NCBI RefSeq assembly: GCF_009755665.1
Contig: NZ_CP046622.1
Coordinates: 1,178,001-1,242,000 of the forward strand
Direction of reading: 5' to 3'
Length of the DNA: 64,000 bases
From: Variovorax paradoxus
GTDB taxonomy: Bacteria > Pseudomonadota > Gammaproteobacteria > Burkholderiales > Burkholderiaceae_C
Part shown: in pieces, positions 37,267 through 47,662 of the stretch
Layout: every line of letters begins with the position of its first letter
How positions within the stretch are numbered: position 1 is the first letter of the stretch
The notes under the pieces: generated by a model
Told to the model about the DNA's origin: nothing
The model's database searches: none
Seen by the model: the letters and a program-made list of their open reading frames with translations, nothing else
Made by a program: the position numbers and the translations under genes

Positions 37267-38241
37267 TCATTCGGCCTTGATGTTGGCGTCGCGCACGAGC
37301 TGCCCGTAGTGGTCGAACTCCTGCTTGTTCATGGCCGCGAAGGCCTCGCCGGTGATCACGCCGGGTTCGCCGCCGAGGCCCTTGATGCGCGCCTGCACAT
37401 CGGGCAGCTTCAGCGTGCGCGTGAGCTCCGTGCCGAGCCGCTCCACCACCGGGCGCGGCGTGCCGGCCGTCACGTAGAGGCCGTACCAGGTCGAAACATC
37501 CGCGCCCTTGATGCCCTGCTCGGCCAGCGTGGGCACGTCGGGCAGTTCAGGCGAGCGCTGCGGCGCGCTCACGGCCAGCGCGCGGAACTTGCCGGCCTTG
37601 ATCTGGCCCATGGCGGAAGAGGTGCTGTCGAACATCATGTCGACTTCGCCGCCGATGATGTCGATGTGCGCCTGCGAGCTGCCCTTGTAGGGCACGTGAA
37701 TCGACTTCATGCCCGTGGCCAGGTTGAACGCCTCGCCGCCCACGTGCTGCGTGCTGCCGATACCGGAGGAGGCGTACTTGAATCCGCCCGGCTTGGCCGT
37801 CATGGCCGCGACCAAGTCTTTCACCGACTTGTAGGGCGAGCTGGCCGACACCACCAGCACGTTGGGCATCACAGCCACGAGGCCGATCGGCTGCAGGTCT
37901 TTCAGCGGGTCGTACTTGAGTTTGAGGATGTGCGGTGCCACCGCCTGCGCGGTGTTGGTGGCCAGCAGCAGCGTGGTGCCGTCGGCTGCGGCGCGCGCGG
38001 TGAGTTCGCCGGCAATGGTGTTGGATGCGCCGGGCCGGTTCTCCACCGTGACGGGCTGCTTGAGCACCGGCGCGAACTTGTCGGCCAGCACGCGCGCCAG
38101 GATGTCCGTGCCGCCGCCGGGCGAGGCGCCGACCAAGATGCGCAGCGGCTTGTCGGGGTACGCCGGTTGCGCAACGGCCATGGCGGTTGCCAGTGTCAGC
38201 GCGGCCGCGCTCGCCGTGCGGGCAAGAAAAGAAAGCTTCAT
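37267..38241 (-). CDS. Bug family (TctC-like) tripartite tricarboxylate receptor
   Basis: The 324-residue protein has a signal peptide (MKLSFLARTASAAALTLATAMAVAQ) and the Bug fold, beginning YPDKPLRILVGASPGGGTDILAR and later showing GAPxT-like ATNTAQAVAP. Such periplasmic receptors bind carboxylates and are very abundant in Burkholderiales; many have no TctAB membrane partners nearby, as here. It lies upstream of the pdxA gene in the same direction and is divergent from a LysR regulator. Confidence 0.92.
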   Translation of the reverse strand: MKLSFLARTASAAALTLATAMAVAQPAYPDKPLRILVGASPGGGTDILARVLADKFAPVLKQPVTVENRPGASNTIAGELTARAAADGTTLLLATNTAQAVAPHILKLKYDPLKDLQPIGLVAVMPNVLVVSASSPYKSVKDLVAAMTAKPGGFKYASSGIGSTQHVGGEAFNLATGMKSIHVPYKGSSQAHIDIIGGEVDMMFDSTSSAMGQIKAGKFRALAVSAPQRSPELPDVPTLAEQGIKGADVSTWYGLYVTAGTPRPVVERLGTELTRTLKLPDVQARIKGLGGEPGVITGEAFAAMNKQEFDHYGQLVRDANIKAE

Positions 38242-38333
38242 CGGGTGTGTCTCCTGCTTGTTTGGCACCAGCTTAGGGACCTTCGCGCGCCCGATCCAAT
38301 CGAAAAAGCCCGAAGCTCCATATACTTTTGTGC

Positions 38334-39269
38334 ATGACTTCTGGTTCAGGCCTGACCGACGCATCGCTGATGCTCCATGTGCGGCCGCGCCAGTTGCTCC
38401 TCCTGGCCCGGCTCGACGCCCACCGCCACCTGGGCCGTGCGGCCGAGGCCATGAACATCAGCCAGCCGGCCGCGACCAAGCTGTTGCAGCAACTGGAGGA
38501 TTCGCTGGGCGAAAAGCTCTTCGAGCGCCTTGCGCGCGGCATGGAGCCCACGCCTTATGGCGAAATCCTGATCCGCTATGCCCGCCGCGTGCTCAGCGAC
38601 TTCGGCAGCGCCCGGGAAGAAATGCTCGCGCTGCGCTCGGGCCTGAGCGGTTCGCTGCGCGTGGGCAGCGTGCCCGGCGCGGTGCCCGAGCTGCTGGCGC
38701 CGGCTCTGGTCGAGTACCACCGGCGCCACCCGCAGGTGGCCATGTCGGTGGTGGTCGAGACCAGCGATGTGATGCAGGCGCAACTGGAGCAGGGCGACGT
38801 CGACCTGGTGCTGGGCCGGCTCACCGACAGCCACGACGAGGCCAAGTACGCCAGCGTGCCGCTGCTGGGAGAGTCGCAGGTGGTCGTGGTGCGCGCCGCG
38901 CATCCGGTGTTCGAGCGGCCCACTGTCACGCTGGCCGAAATGGCGAATTGGTCATGGGTGCTGCAGCCGCCCGGCTCGCCGCAGCGCGGGCGCTTCGAGG
39001 CGGCCATGCGGGAGGCGGGCATTCAGGCGCGGCTCGACATCATCGAAACGGCATCGCCCATTGCCATTACCGCCTTGCTCGAGAACTCCGACATGGCCGC
39101 CGTGATGCCGGCTTCGCAGGCCGGCCACTACGCCCGCCTGGGCGTGCTGCGCACCGTGCCGGTGGAGCTGCCGGTGCGCGTGCCGCCGATCTGCCTCATC
39201 ACCCGGCAGGACCGCGCGCTTTCACCCGCCGCGGCGCAGTTCAGGCGCCAGCTGCTGGGCGGTGCCTGA
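38334..39269 (+). CDS. LysR family transcriptional regulator
   Basis: The 311-residue product has the winged helix at residues ~15-75 (AHRHLGRAAEAMNISQPAATKLLQQLE) and a substrate-binding effector domain behind it (GLSGSLRVGSVPG onward). It is divergent from the Bug receptor and PdxA genes with 92 bp between starts, the usual arrangement for a LysR protein controlling its neighbours. Confidence 0.93.
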   Translation: MTSGSGLTDASLMLHVRPRQLLLLARLDAHRHLGRAAEAMNISQPAATKLLQQLEDSLGEKLFERLARGMEPTPYGEILIRYARRVLSDFGSAREEMLALRSGLSGSLRVGSVPGAVPELLAPALVEYHRRHPQVAMSVVVETSDVMQAQLEQGDVDLVLGRLTDSHDEAKYASVPLLGESQVVVVRAAHPVFERPTVTLAEMANWSWVLQPPGSPQRGRFEAAMREAGIQARLDIIETASPIAITALLENSDMAAVMPASQAGHYARLGVLRTVPVELPVRVPPICLITRQDRALSPAAAQFRRQLLGGA

Positions 39270-39308
39270 AGTCTTTGGATTGAGGTTTTCCATGCTGTAT
39301 TGCGTTAA

Positions 39309-39346
39309 CTAGGGAATCTCCTAGCCAATTGGTGCATGAAAGTACC
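39309..39346. promoter_or_regulatory. Inverted repeats upstream of the polyol operon
   Basis: Two near-symmetrical elements lie about 100-135 bp upstream of the binding-protein gene: ctagg-N6-cctag at 39309-39324 and tggtgc-atgaaa-gtacca shortly after. They are plausible operator sites for the AraC regulator encoded later in the cluster, but AraC sites are often direct repeats, so this is tentative. Confidence 0.35.
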
Positions 39347-39444
39347 ATGGCAGGCGGATGAAGTACCAAACCCGCAAGCGCGTTTCTCCAGAATCCCGCC
39401 ACGGCGACCCAAACACAGGGCGTCGCTCACCTCTAGGAGACAAC

Positions 39445-40755
39445 ATGAAGCGTTTTCTGAAAGCGGGCCTCGTCCTCGCACTCGCCGGCACGGGGCTCGC
39501 CTCCCAAGCCGCCACCGAACTCGTGATTGCCACCGTCAACAACGGCCACATGATCGAGATGCAGAAGCTGACGCCCTTCTTCGAAAAGGCCAATCCGGAC
39601 ATCAAGCTCAAGTGGGTGACGCTCGAGGAAGGCACGCTGCGCCAGCGCGTGACCACCGACATCGCCACCAAGGGCGGCCAGTTCGACGTGATGACCATCG
39701 GCCTGTACGAAGCGCCCATCTGGTCGAAGAAGGGCTGGCTCCAGCCGATTGCCACCGACGCCGCCTACGACGCCGACGACCTGCTGCCCGCCATTCGCGC
39801 CGGCCTGTCGTACGAAGGCAAGCTCTACGCCGCGCCGTTCTACGGCGAGAGCTCGATGCTCATGTATCGCAAGGACCTGGCCGACAAGATCGGCTTCAAG
39901 ATGCCCGAGCAGCCCACCTGGGCGCAGGTGAAAGAACTCGCCGGCAAGATCCACGACCCCAAGGCCGGCGTGTACGGCATGTGCCTGCGCGGCAAGCCGG
40001 GCTGGGGCGACAACATGGCCTTCCTGACCACGCTGGTGAACACCAACGGCGGCCAGTGGTTCGACATGCAGTGGAAGCCGCAGATCGACACCAAGCCCTG
40101 GAAAGACGCGATCAACTTCTACGTCGACATGATGAAGTCGTATGGCCCGCCCGGCGCGTCGGCCAACAGCTTCAACGAGAACCTCGCGCTCTTCAACGAA
40201 GGCAAGTGCGGCATGTGGGTGGACGCGACCATCGCGGCCTCGTTCATCAGCGATCCCAAGCAGTCGAAGGTGGCCGACAAGGTCGCTTTTGCCCAGGCAC
40301 CGGTGGCCGTGACGCCCAAGGGCGCGAACTGGCTGTGGACCTGGAACCTGGCCATTCCCGCAAGCTCGACCAAGGGCGCCGCCGCGCAGACCTTCGTGAA
40401 GTGGGCCACTTCCAAGGAGTACGTGAACCTGGTGGCCAAGGAGCATGGCTGGGCCACGGTGCCCACCGGCACGCGCAAGTCGACCTATGCGAACCCCGAG
40501 TTCCAGAAGGTCGCCAAGTTTGCCGCGGCCGAGAAGAAGGCCATCGATACGGCCAACCTCAGCGACAGCACCTTGCCCAAGTCGCCGTACGTGGGCGTGC
40601 AGTACGCGGCCATTCCCGAGTTCCAGGCCATCGGCGTGGCGGTGGGCCAGCAGATGAGCGCGGCGCTGTCGGGCAAGGTCACGGTGGACCAGGCGCTGAA
40701 GACATCGCAGACGGCGGCTGAGCGGGAGATGAAGAAGGCTGGGTACTACAAGTAA
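39445..40755 (+). CDS. mtlE: Polyol ABC transporter substrate-binding protein (MtlE/SmoE type)
   Basis: The 436-residue periplasmic protein has a signal peptide (MKRFLKAGLVLALAGTGLASQA) and the extracellular solute-binding family 1 fold, with WVTLEEGTLRQRVTTD and MTIGLYEAPIWSKKGWL. It resembles mannitol/sorbitol-binding proteins of the Pseudomonas mtl and Rhodobacter smo systems. The ATG follows taggaga. It is first in a polyol cluster and is separated from the permease genes by an inverted repeat. Confidence 0.9.
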   Translation: MKRFLKAGLVLALAGTGLASQAATELVIATVNNGHMIEMQKLTPFFEKANPDIKLKWVTLEEGTLRQRVTTDIATKGGQFDVMTIGLYEAPIWSKKGWLQPIATDAAYDADDLLPAIRAGLSYEGKLYAAPFYGESSMLMYRKDLADKIGFKMPEQPTWAQVKELAGKIHDPKAGVYGMCLRGKPGWGDNMAFLTTLVNTNGGQWFDMQWKPQIDTKPWKDAINFYVDMMKSYGPPGASANSFNENLALFNEGKCGMWVDATIAASFISDPKQSKVADKVAFAQAPVAVTPKGANWLWTWNLAIPASSTKGAAAQTFVKWATSKEYVNLVAKEHGWATVPTGTRKSTYANPEFQKVAKFAAAEKKAIDTANLSDSTLPKSPYVGVQYAAIPEFQAIGVAVGQQMSAALSGKVTVDQALKTSQTAAEREMKKAGYYK

Positions 40756-40769
40756 GCCGGCTTTCTTTC

Positions 40770-40877
40770 TTGCTCCCTCCCCTTCCGGGGGAGGGCAGGG
40801 TGAGGGGGCTGCGTGCCCATGACCGCCCCTGCACGCCCTCACCCCAACCCTCTCCCGCAAGCGGGAGAGGGAGCAAA
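40770..40877. repeat. REP-like inverted repeat inside the polyol operon
   Basis: Left arm (about 40770-40806, tgctccctccccttccgg followed by gggagggcagggtgaggg) and right arm (about 40836-40877, ccctcaccccaaccctctcc followed by cgcaagcgggagagggagc) are inverted copies. The right arm also folds on itself (ctctcccgc/gcgggagag). It lies between the binding-protein and permease genes, where such elements often limit downstream expression. Confidence 0.7.
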
Positions 40878-40897
40878 CAGCCTGAGAGGAACACAAG

Positions 40898-41755
40898 ATG
40901 AAACGACTCCTGCCCCGGGCCCTCATGGCGCCCGCCGTGCTCACGCTCCTCCTGTGGATGATCGTGCCGCTCGTGATGACGTTGTACTTCTCGTTCGTGA
41001 ACTACAACCTCATGCAGCCCGGCGAACGCACGTTCGCGGGCATCGAGAACTTTCACTACTTCGTGACCGACCCCGACTTCTGGCCCGCAACGTGGAACAC
41101 GCTGATGCTGATCGGCAGCGTGATCGTCATCACGGTGGTGCTGGGCGTGCTGCTCGCGCTGCTGGTGAACGAGCCTTTCCCGGGCCGCGGCATCGTGCGG
41201 GTGCTGCTGATTTCGCCGTTCTTCGTCATGCCCGCAGTCAACGCGCTGCTGTGGAAGCACATGATGATGAACCCCATCTACGGCATCCTGGCCGACGTGT
41301 GGCGCTTCTTCGGCGCGCAGCCGGTCGATTGGCTCACCGACGTGCCGCTGTTCTCGGTGATCGTCATGGTGGCCTGGCAGTGGCTGCCGTTCGCCTGCCT
41401 GATCTTCATCACCTCTTTACAGTCGCTCGACCGCGAGCAGATGGAGGCCGCGCGCATGGACGGCGCTAGTGCGTTCCAGCGCTTCTTCTACCTGACCATT
41501 CCGCACCTCGGCCGGCCGATGGCGGTGGTGATCATGATCGAGATGATCTTCCTGCTCAGCGTATTCGCCGAGATCGCCATCACCACCAACGGCGGCCCGG
41601 GCAACGAGAGCACCAACATGACCTACCTGATCTTCAAGCAGTCGCTGATGAACTTCGACGTGGGTGTGGCTTCCGCCGGTGCGCTGTTCGCGGTGGTGCT
41701 GGCCAACATCGTGGCCGTGTTCCTCATCCGAATCATCGGCAAGAACCTGGATTGA
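40898..41755 (+). CDS. mtlF: Polyol ABC transporter permease 1 (MtlF/SmoF type)
   Basis: The 285-residue protein has six predicted helices (first: MAPAVLTLLLWMIVPLVMTLYFS) and the EAA-type loop EAARMDGASAFQRFFYLTIP that contacts the ATPase. It is the MalF-like subunit of a sugar importer. Its stop overlaps the next start (TGATG). Confidence 0.93.
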   Translation: MKRLLPRALMAPAVLTLLLWMIVPLVMTLYFSFVNYNLMQPGERTFAGIENFHYFVTDPDFWPATWNTLMLIGSVIVITVVLGVLLALLVNEPFPGRGIVRVLLISPFFVMPAVNALLWKHMMMNPIYGILADVWRFFGAQPVDWLTDVPLFSVIVMVAWQWLPFACLIFITSLQSLDREQMEAARMDGASAFQRFFYLTIPHLGRPMAVVIMIEMIFLLSVFAEIAITTNGGPGNESTNMTYLIFKQSLMNFDVGVASAGALFAVVLANIVAVFLIRIIGKNLD

Positions 41756-42591
41756 TGGAGCAACCAATGCAACCCAGCAACTTCCTTCCGCAACTGCTGC
41801 GCACCGTGGGCGCGTGGGCCGTGGCGCTGCTCCTGTTCTTTCCGCTCGGGTGGCTGTTCCTCACGGCCTTCAAGACGGAGCTGCAGGCGATTCATGTGCC
41901 GCCGCTCTTCATCTTCGAGCCCACGCTCGACAACTTCGGCGAAGTGCAACGCCGCAGCGACTACCTGCTGTATGCGCGCAACTCGCTCATCACCAGCCTG
42001 GGCTCGACCGTCATCGGCCTGCTGATCGCGGCGCCCGCGGCGTACTCGATGGCTTTCTTCCGAACGAAGAAGACGCGCGACATCCTGATGTGGATGCTCT
42101 CCACCAAGATGATGCCGGCCGTGGGTGCGCTGGTACCGATCTATGTGCTCGCGCAGACCGCGGGCCTTCTGGATTCGCTCACCGCGCTCACCATCGTGTT
42201 CACGCTGTCGAACCTGCCGATCATGGTGTGGATGCTCTACAGCGCCTACAAGGACATTCCGAACGAAATCCTCGAGGCGGCGCGCATGGACGGCGCGAGC
42301 CTGTGGACCGAGTTCCGCCACGTGGTGCTGCCGCTGTCTGTGGGCGGCCTGGCATCGACCGGCCTTTTGTGCCTGGTGCTGAGCTGGAACGAGGCCTTCT
42401 GGGCGCTCAATCTGAGTTCGGCCAAGGCTGGCACGCTGGCCACGCTCATCGCCTCTTACTCCAGCCCCGAGGGCCTGTTCTGGGCCAAGTTGTCGGCCGC
42501 TTCGCTGATGGCCATTGCGCCCATCGTCGTTTTCGGGTGGTTCAGCCAGAAGCAGCTCGTCCAGGGCCTGACCTTCGGCGCCGTCAAGTAA
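41755..42591 (+). CDS. mtlG: Polyol ABC transporter permease 2 (MtlG/SmoG type)
   Basis: The 278-residue protein is the MalG-like partner, with six helices and the EAA loop EAARMDGASLWTEFRHVVLP. ATG 41755 overlaps the mtlF stop; ATG 41767 is also possible. It ends in the typical FSQKQLVQGLTFGAVK. Confidence 0.93.
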   Translation: MEQPMQPSNFLPQLLRTVGAWAVALLLFFPLGWLFLTAFKTELQAIHVPPLFIFEPTLDNFGEVQRRSDYLLYARNSLITSLGSTVIGLLIAAPAAYSMAFFRTKKTRDILMWMLSTKMMPAVGALVPIYVLAQTAGLLDSLTALTIVFTLSNLPIMVWMLYSAYKDIPNEILEAARMDGASLWTEFRHVVLPLSVGGLASTGLLCLVLSWNEAFWALNLSSAKAGTLATLIASYSSPEGLFWAKLSAASLMAIAPIVVFGWFSQKQLVQGLTFGAVK

Positions 42592-42608
42592 AGAAAGGGA
42601 GACACCTC

Positions 42609-43646
<1,038 letters not shown>

Positions 43647-43674
43647 TTCTTCAATCTTCTTCCGGACATTTCCC

Positions 43675-45120
43675 GTGACCCTTGCAGCAGCGCCTCTTGC
43701 ACCAACACCACCGGCTCTTTCGGAGTTCACGGTGCTTCACCTTGGGCTCGGCTCGTTCCATCGGGCCCACCAGGCGGTCTACTTGCAGCGGCTGATCGAT
43801 GCGGGCGACACCCGCTGGTCGCTGTCGGGCGCCAACATCCGGCCCGACATGGCCGATGTGGTGGCGGCCCTGCAGGCCCAGGGCGGGCGCTACACGCTCG
43901 AAACCGTGTCGCCGGCCGGTGAATACCGCTACGAGCAGATCGAAGCCATCCGCGAGGTTCTGCCTTACGAGCCCTCGCTGGCTGCGGTCGTCGCGCGCGG
44001 GGCGGCGCCGTCCACGCGCATCGTGTCTTTCACCGTGACCGAGGCGGGCTACTACCTCGACACCAAGGGCAAGCTGGACCTCACGTTCGGCGACCTTGCT
44101 GCGGACATCGAGCGCGCCCGCCTGGGCGAAGCAGGGGGTGACGGCGTGACCATCTACGGCGCCGTCTGCGCGATCTTGCGCGCACGCAAGGCCGCGCAGG
44201 CGGGCCCGGTCACGCTGCTCAACTGCGACAACCTGCGCCACAACGGCGACCGCTTTCGCGCCGGGTTGCTGGAGTTCATCGAACGCGCGGGCGATACCGA
44301 ATTGCTCGCGTGGGCGCAGTCGAACACAGCCTGCCCGAACGCAATGGTCGACCGCATCACGCCGCGCCCGCCGCCCGAACTGCGCGCGCGCGTAAAGGCC
44401 GCCACCGGCCGCGATGATGCCGCCGCGATCACCGGGGAGAGCTTCATACAGTGGGTGATCGAAGACAACTTCGTTGCGGGCCGTCCCGATTGGGGCCGCG
44501 TGGGCGTGGAGCTTGTCGATTCGGTGCAACCGTACGAAGAAGCCAAGATACGCATCCTCAATGCCACGCACAGCTGCATCGCGTGGGCCGGCACGCTGAT
44601 CGGGTTGAGCTTCATCCATGAAGGCACGCACCATGCGGCCATCCGCAAGATGGCGTTCGACTACGTGACCGACGACGTGATCCCGTGCCTCAGCCCGAGC
44701 CCGATCGATCTTGCGGCTTACCGCGACGTGGTGCTCGACCGCTTCGGCAATCCCGCGATCCGCGATACCAACCAGCGCGTGGCGGCGGACGGCTTCTCGA
44801 AGATCCCCGGTTTCATCGCGCCCACGGTGCGCGAGCGGCTTGCGGCGGGGCAGCCGATCGACAGCGTTGCGATGCTGCCCGCGCTGTTCCTTGCCTTCTT
44901 GCAGCGCTGGCATCGCGGGGCGCTGCCGTATGCGTATCAAGACCAGGGCATGGACGAAGCCGCGGCGCACGCCATTTGCGATGCTACCGATCCGGTGCTG
45001 GCGCTGTGTTCGGACGCCGGACTGTGGGGCGCCATCGCAGGCGATGCGCGGCTGGTCGAGGCCGTGCGCGGCGCGAGCGCACGCGTGGCAAGTTTCATGA
45101 ATGCAGGAGCAACGAAATGA
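43675..45120 (+). CDS. dalD: D-arabinitol 4-dehydrogenase (mannitol dehydrogenase family)
   Basis: The enzyme oxidises D-arabinitol to D-xylulose (relatives oxidise mannitol to fructose) with NAD+. The 481-residue protein has the NAD-binding HLGLGSFHRAHQAVYLQ start, TVTEAGYYLDTKGKLD, VDRITPRP and the catalytic Lys-Asn-His set in KIRILNATHSCIAWAG. The segment NQRVAADGFSKIPGF also resembles DalD more than fructuronate reductases. The start is GTG 43675. It overlaps the following SDR gene by 4 bp. DalD versus mannitol dehydrogenase specificity is inferred from resemblance only. Confidence 0.85.
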   Translation: MTLAAAPLAPTPPALSEFTVLHLGLGSFHRAHQAVYLQRLIDAGDTRWSLSGANIRPDMADVVAALQAQGGRYTLETVSPAGEYRYEQIEAIREVLPYEPSLAAVVARGAAPSTRIVSFTVTEAGYYLDTKGKLDLTFGDLAADIERARLGEAGGDGVTIYGAVCAILRARKAAQAGPVTLLNCDNLRHNGDRFRAGLLEFIERAGDTELLAWAQSNTACPNAMVDRITPRPPPELRARVKAATGRDDAAAITGESFIQWVIEDNFVAGRPDWGRVGVELVDSVQPYEEAKIRILNATHSCIAWAGTLIGLSFIHEGTHHAAIRKMAFDYVTDDVIPCLSPSPIDLAAYRDVVLDRFGNPAIRDTNQRVAADGFSKIPGFIAPTVRERLAAGQPIDSVAMLPALFLAFLQRWHRGALPYAYQDQGMDEAAAHAICDATDPVLALCSDAGLWGAIAGDARLVEAVRGASARVASFMNAGATK

Positions 45121-45905
45121 GCGAACGTCTGAAGAACCGTCACGTGCTGCTGACGGGGGCCGGCGGAGGCATTGGGCTTGCGGTTGCCGAGGCGTGCATT
45201 GCCGAGGGCGCGCGCTGCAGCGTGGTCGACCGCATGGCGGCTGCGCCTGAAGCAGTGCGAACCGTGTTGCAGAAGCATCCCGACCGCCTCGCCTACATCG
45301 CGGCCGATGTCACCGATACGAAAGGGATCACGCACCTTCTCGCAGAGGCTCAGGTCGCCTTCGGCCCCATTCACACGCTGTTCAACAACGCGGCGGTGTT
45401 CGACCTCGCGCCGCTGCTCGACAGCGACGAGGCATCCTTCGACAAGCTGTTCGCGGTCAACGTGAAAGGCATGTTCTTCGTCATGCAGGCGGTGCTGCGC
45501 CACATGGTCGAAGCCGGCACGCAGGGCGCGTCGGTCATCAACATGGCCTCGCAGGCGGGGCGACGCGGCGAAGCGCTGGTGTCGCACTACTGCGCCACGA
45601 AGGCGGCCGTCATCAGCTACACCCAGAGCGCGGCGCTGGCCATGGCCCCGCATGGTATTCGCGTCAACGGCATTGCGCCGGGTGTGGTCGACACGCCCAT
45701 GTGGGACCATGTCGACAGCCTGTTCGCCAAGGCCGAAGGGCTGCCGCTTGGCGAGAAGAAGCGGCGCGTGGGCCTGGAGGTGCCGCTCGGCCGCATGGGC
45801 ATGCCGAGCGACATTGCGGGCGCAGCGGTATTTCTTGCCAGCGACGAGGCGCGCTACATCACGGCGCAGACCTTGAATGTCGATGGTGGGAATGTCATGA
45901 GTTGA
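45117..45905 (+). CDS. SDR family polyol dehydrogenase (sorbitol dehydrogenase-like)
   Basis: The 262-residue short-chain dehydrogenase has the NAD-binding TGAGGGIGLAVAE, NNAAVF, catalytic Ser in NMASQAGRRGEA and YxxxK in HYCATKAAVIS. Its context in a polyol operon and resemblance to SmoS-type enzymes suggest oxidation of sorbitol to fructose or galactitol to tagatose. ATG 45117 overlaps the dalD stop. Confidence 0.88.
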   Translation: MSERLKNRHVLLTGAGGGIGLAVAEACIAEGARCSVVDRMAAAPEAVRTVLQKHPDRLAYIAADVTDTKGITHLLAEAQVAFGPIHTLFNNAAVFDLAPLLDSDEASFDKLFAVNVKGMFFVMQAVLRHMVEAGTQGASVINMASQAGRRGEALVSHYCATKAAVISYTQSAALAMAPHGIRVNGIAPGVVDTPMWDHVDSLFAKAEGLPLGEKKRRVGLEVPLGRMGMPSDIAGAAVFLASDEARYITAQTLNVDGGNVMS

Positions 45906-45945
45906 GATGACATTCGCGGAGGGGAGCGCCCGGTGGCCTTTGCAC
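45905..45945 (+). repeat. Third partial copy of the 36-kb dispersed repeat
   Basis: The stretch gacattcgcggaggggagcg followed by cccggtggcctttgcac matches the right arm of the inverted repeat at 36045-36133 with few changes. It fills the gap between the SDR and the small transaldolase gene. Confidence 0.65.
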
Positions 45946-45985
45946 GCGCCACCAACTCTCCGTATTCTGTGCGTCAAGCAAAGCC

Positions 45986-46657
45986 ATGAACCAAGATTTC
46001 CACCTGTATCTAGACAGCGCCGACCTGGCCGAGCTGAAGACGTGCCTGCCGCACCCAGTCGTTCACGGCGTAACAACCAATCCCACGTTGCTTCAACGCG
46101 CAGGCATCAGCCGCGGCGAAGTACCGGGTCTGCTGAAGCGCTGCATCGAGCTGGGCGCGCGGCAAGTGCAGGCGCAGGTGTATTCGAGCGATGTCGACGG
46201 CATGCTCGAAGACGCTGAAAACCTGCTCTCTCACTTCGACCGAGGACAACTCGTGGTGAAGATTCCCGCCACGCGCCAAGGCCTCGATGCCGGCGCACGG
46301 CTTATCGCGCAAGACGTGCCGGTGACGTGGACGGCCGTGTACGCGCCCGAACAGGCGCACTTTGCCGCGCAACTGGGCGCGGCGTACGCTGCACCGTACC
46401 TGGGGCGGCTCGAAGACGCCGGCATCGACGGGCTGGCACTCATTGCGCAAATGCAGGCGCTGGTGGCGCAGCGGCCTTCATCCGGCACGCGGCTTTTGTT
46501 GGCGAGCATCCGCTCGCGCGAGGCGTATCTTTCGCTGCTGGGGCTCGGCGTGGGTGCCATCACCATTCCACCGCGCCTTTTTGCCGAACTGCTCGATCAT
46601 CCCGCCACGCTGGCTGCCGAGAGCGGCTTCCTGGCCGACGCGCGCGCCATGGGCTGA
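45986..46657 (+). CDS. Transaldolase family / fructose-6-phosphate aldolase-like protein
   Basis: The 223-residue protein belongs to the short transaldolase group (TalC/FSA). It has LDSADLAELK, GVTTNPTLLQRAG, the Schiff-base Lys in LVVKIPATRQGLDA and GAAYAAPYLGRLEDAG. FSA splits fructose 6-phosphate into dihydroxyacetone and glyceraldehyde 3-phosphate; transaldolases transfer the C3 unit instead. Which activity applies cannot be settled from sequence. It differs from the 319-residue tal at 33330 and probably serves the polyol pathway. Confidence 0.82.
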   Translation: MNQDFHLYLDSADLAELKTCLPHPVVHGVTTNPTLLQRAGISRGEVPGLLKRCIELGARQVQAQVYSSDVDGMLEDAENLLSHFDRGQLVVKIPATRQGLDAGARLIAQDVPVTWTAVYAPEQAHFAAQLGAAYAAPYLGRLEDAGIDGLALIAQMQALVAQRPSSGTRLLLASIRSREAYLSLLGLGVGAITIPPRLFAELLDHPATLAAESGFLADARAMG

Positions 46658-46680
46658 GAGAAGAAGAGAATCCAACCACC

Positions 46681-47649
46681 ATGCGTATTGCACTCACGGG
46701 CGAAGCCCTGATCGATTTCACCGCCAGCGAGGCAGGCACTCTCGGGTTTCTGGGGCACGAGGGCGGCTCGCCGCTCAACACTGCAGTGGCGTGCGCGCGC
46801 CTGGGCCAACCCACCGGCTTTCTCACGCAACTGTCGACCGACCTCTTCGGCGAGCGGCTGATGGATTTTCTCGAGCGCAACGGCGTGGACACCAGCTTCA
46901 TTCTGCGCAGCAATGCGCCGTCGACCCTGGCCTTTGTCGAGCGCACGCCGCAGACCAATCGCTATGCGTTCTATACCCGCGGCAGTGCCGACGCGACCTG
47001 GGCGCCCGAGCCGCTGCCGCAGCTGCCGGCGGACTGCCGCTTTCTGCACTTCGGGTCGATCTCGCTGCTGCAGGAGCCGGCGGCCACGCGCATCGCCGAA
47101 CTGGTCACGGCCAACGCGGGACGCCGCGTGATCGTGTTCGACCCCAATGTGCGGCCGAGCCTGATTCCCGACATGCCGGCGTATCGCACGCGGGTCATCG
47201 AGTGGCTTGCAATGGCCGACATGGTCAAGCTCAGCGACGAGGACGCCGAATTGCTCGCCCCCGGCCGGCCAGTCGATGCACTGGCGGCGGAGTGCCTGCA
47301 GGCCGGTGTGCATGCGGTCATCGTCACGCGCGGCGGCGCCGGCGCCACGCTCTGGCGCACCGGGCGCGAACCGCTGACCGTGGCGGCGCCGCGCGTGGAG
47401 GTGGTCGACACCATTGGCGCGGGCGACACCTTCACGGCCGGCCTCTCCGTGTCGCTGCTAGCGCACGGCGTGGGGCACCCGGCCCAGCTTGGCGAACTGA
47501 GCGACGAGGCCTGGCGCGACGTGATGCGCTTTGCCGCCACGGCCGCGGCGCTGAACTGCACCCGCGAAGGTGCCGATCCACCCACGCTCCAGGCGGTCGA
47601 GGCCGCACTCGCGCAGCAGGACAATGAGCCTGCCGCGTCCCGGCCATGA
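46681..47649 (+). CDS. mtlZ: PfkB family carbohydrate kinase (fructokinase)
   Basis: The 322-residue protein has PfkB signatures EALIDFTASEAG, GGSPLNTAVACARLGQP and the catalytic DTIGAGDTFTAGL. In the Pseudomonas mtl operon the corresponding gene (mtlZ) encodes fructokinase, phosphorylating fructose released by mannitol/sorbitol oxidation. It starts 23 bp after the transaldolase gene, with gagaagaagaga upstream. Confidence 0.88.
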   Translation: MRIALTGEALIDFTASEAGTLGFLGHEGGSPLNTAVACARLGQPTGFLTQLSTDLFGERLMDFLERNGVDTSFILRSNAPSTLAFVERTPQTNRYAFYTRGSADATWAPEPLPQLPADCRFLHFGSISLLQEPAATRIAELVTANAGRRVIVFDPNVRPSLIPDMPAYRTRVIEWLAMADMVKLSDEDAELLAPGRPVDALAAECLQAGVHAVIVTRGGAGATLWRTGREPLTVAAPRVEVVDTIGAGDTFTAGLSVSLLAHGVGHPAQLGELSDEAWRDVMRFAATAAALNCTREGADPPTLQAVEAALAQQDNEPAASRP

Positions 47650-47662
47650 CCTCCGCGTTGCC

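Noticed and set aside
45986-46657. Possible duplicate of the 33-kb tal gene
   Set aside because: It is the short TalC/FSA-type protein with different length and motifs, not a copy of tal.
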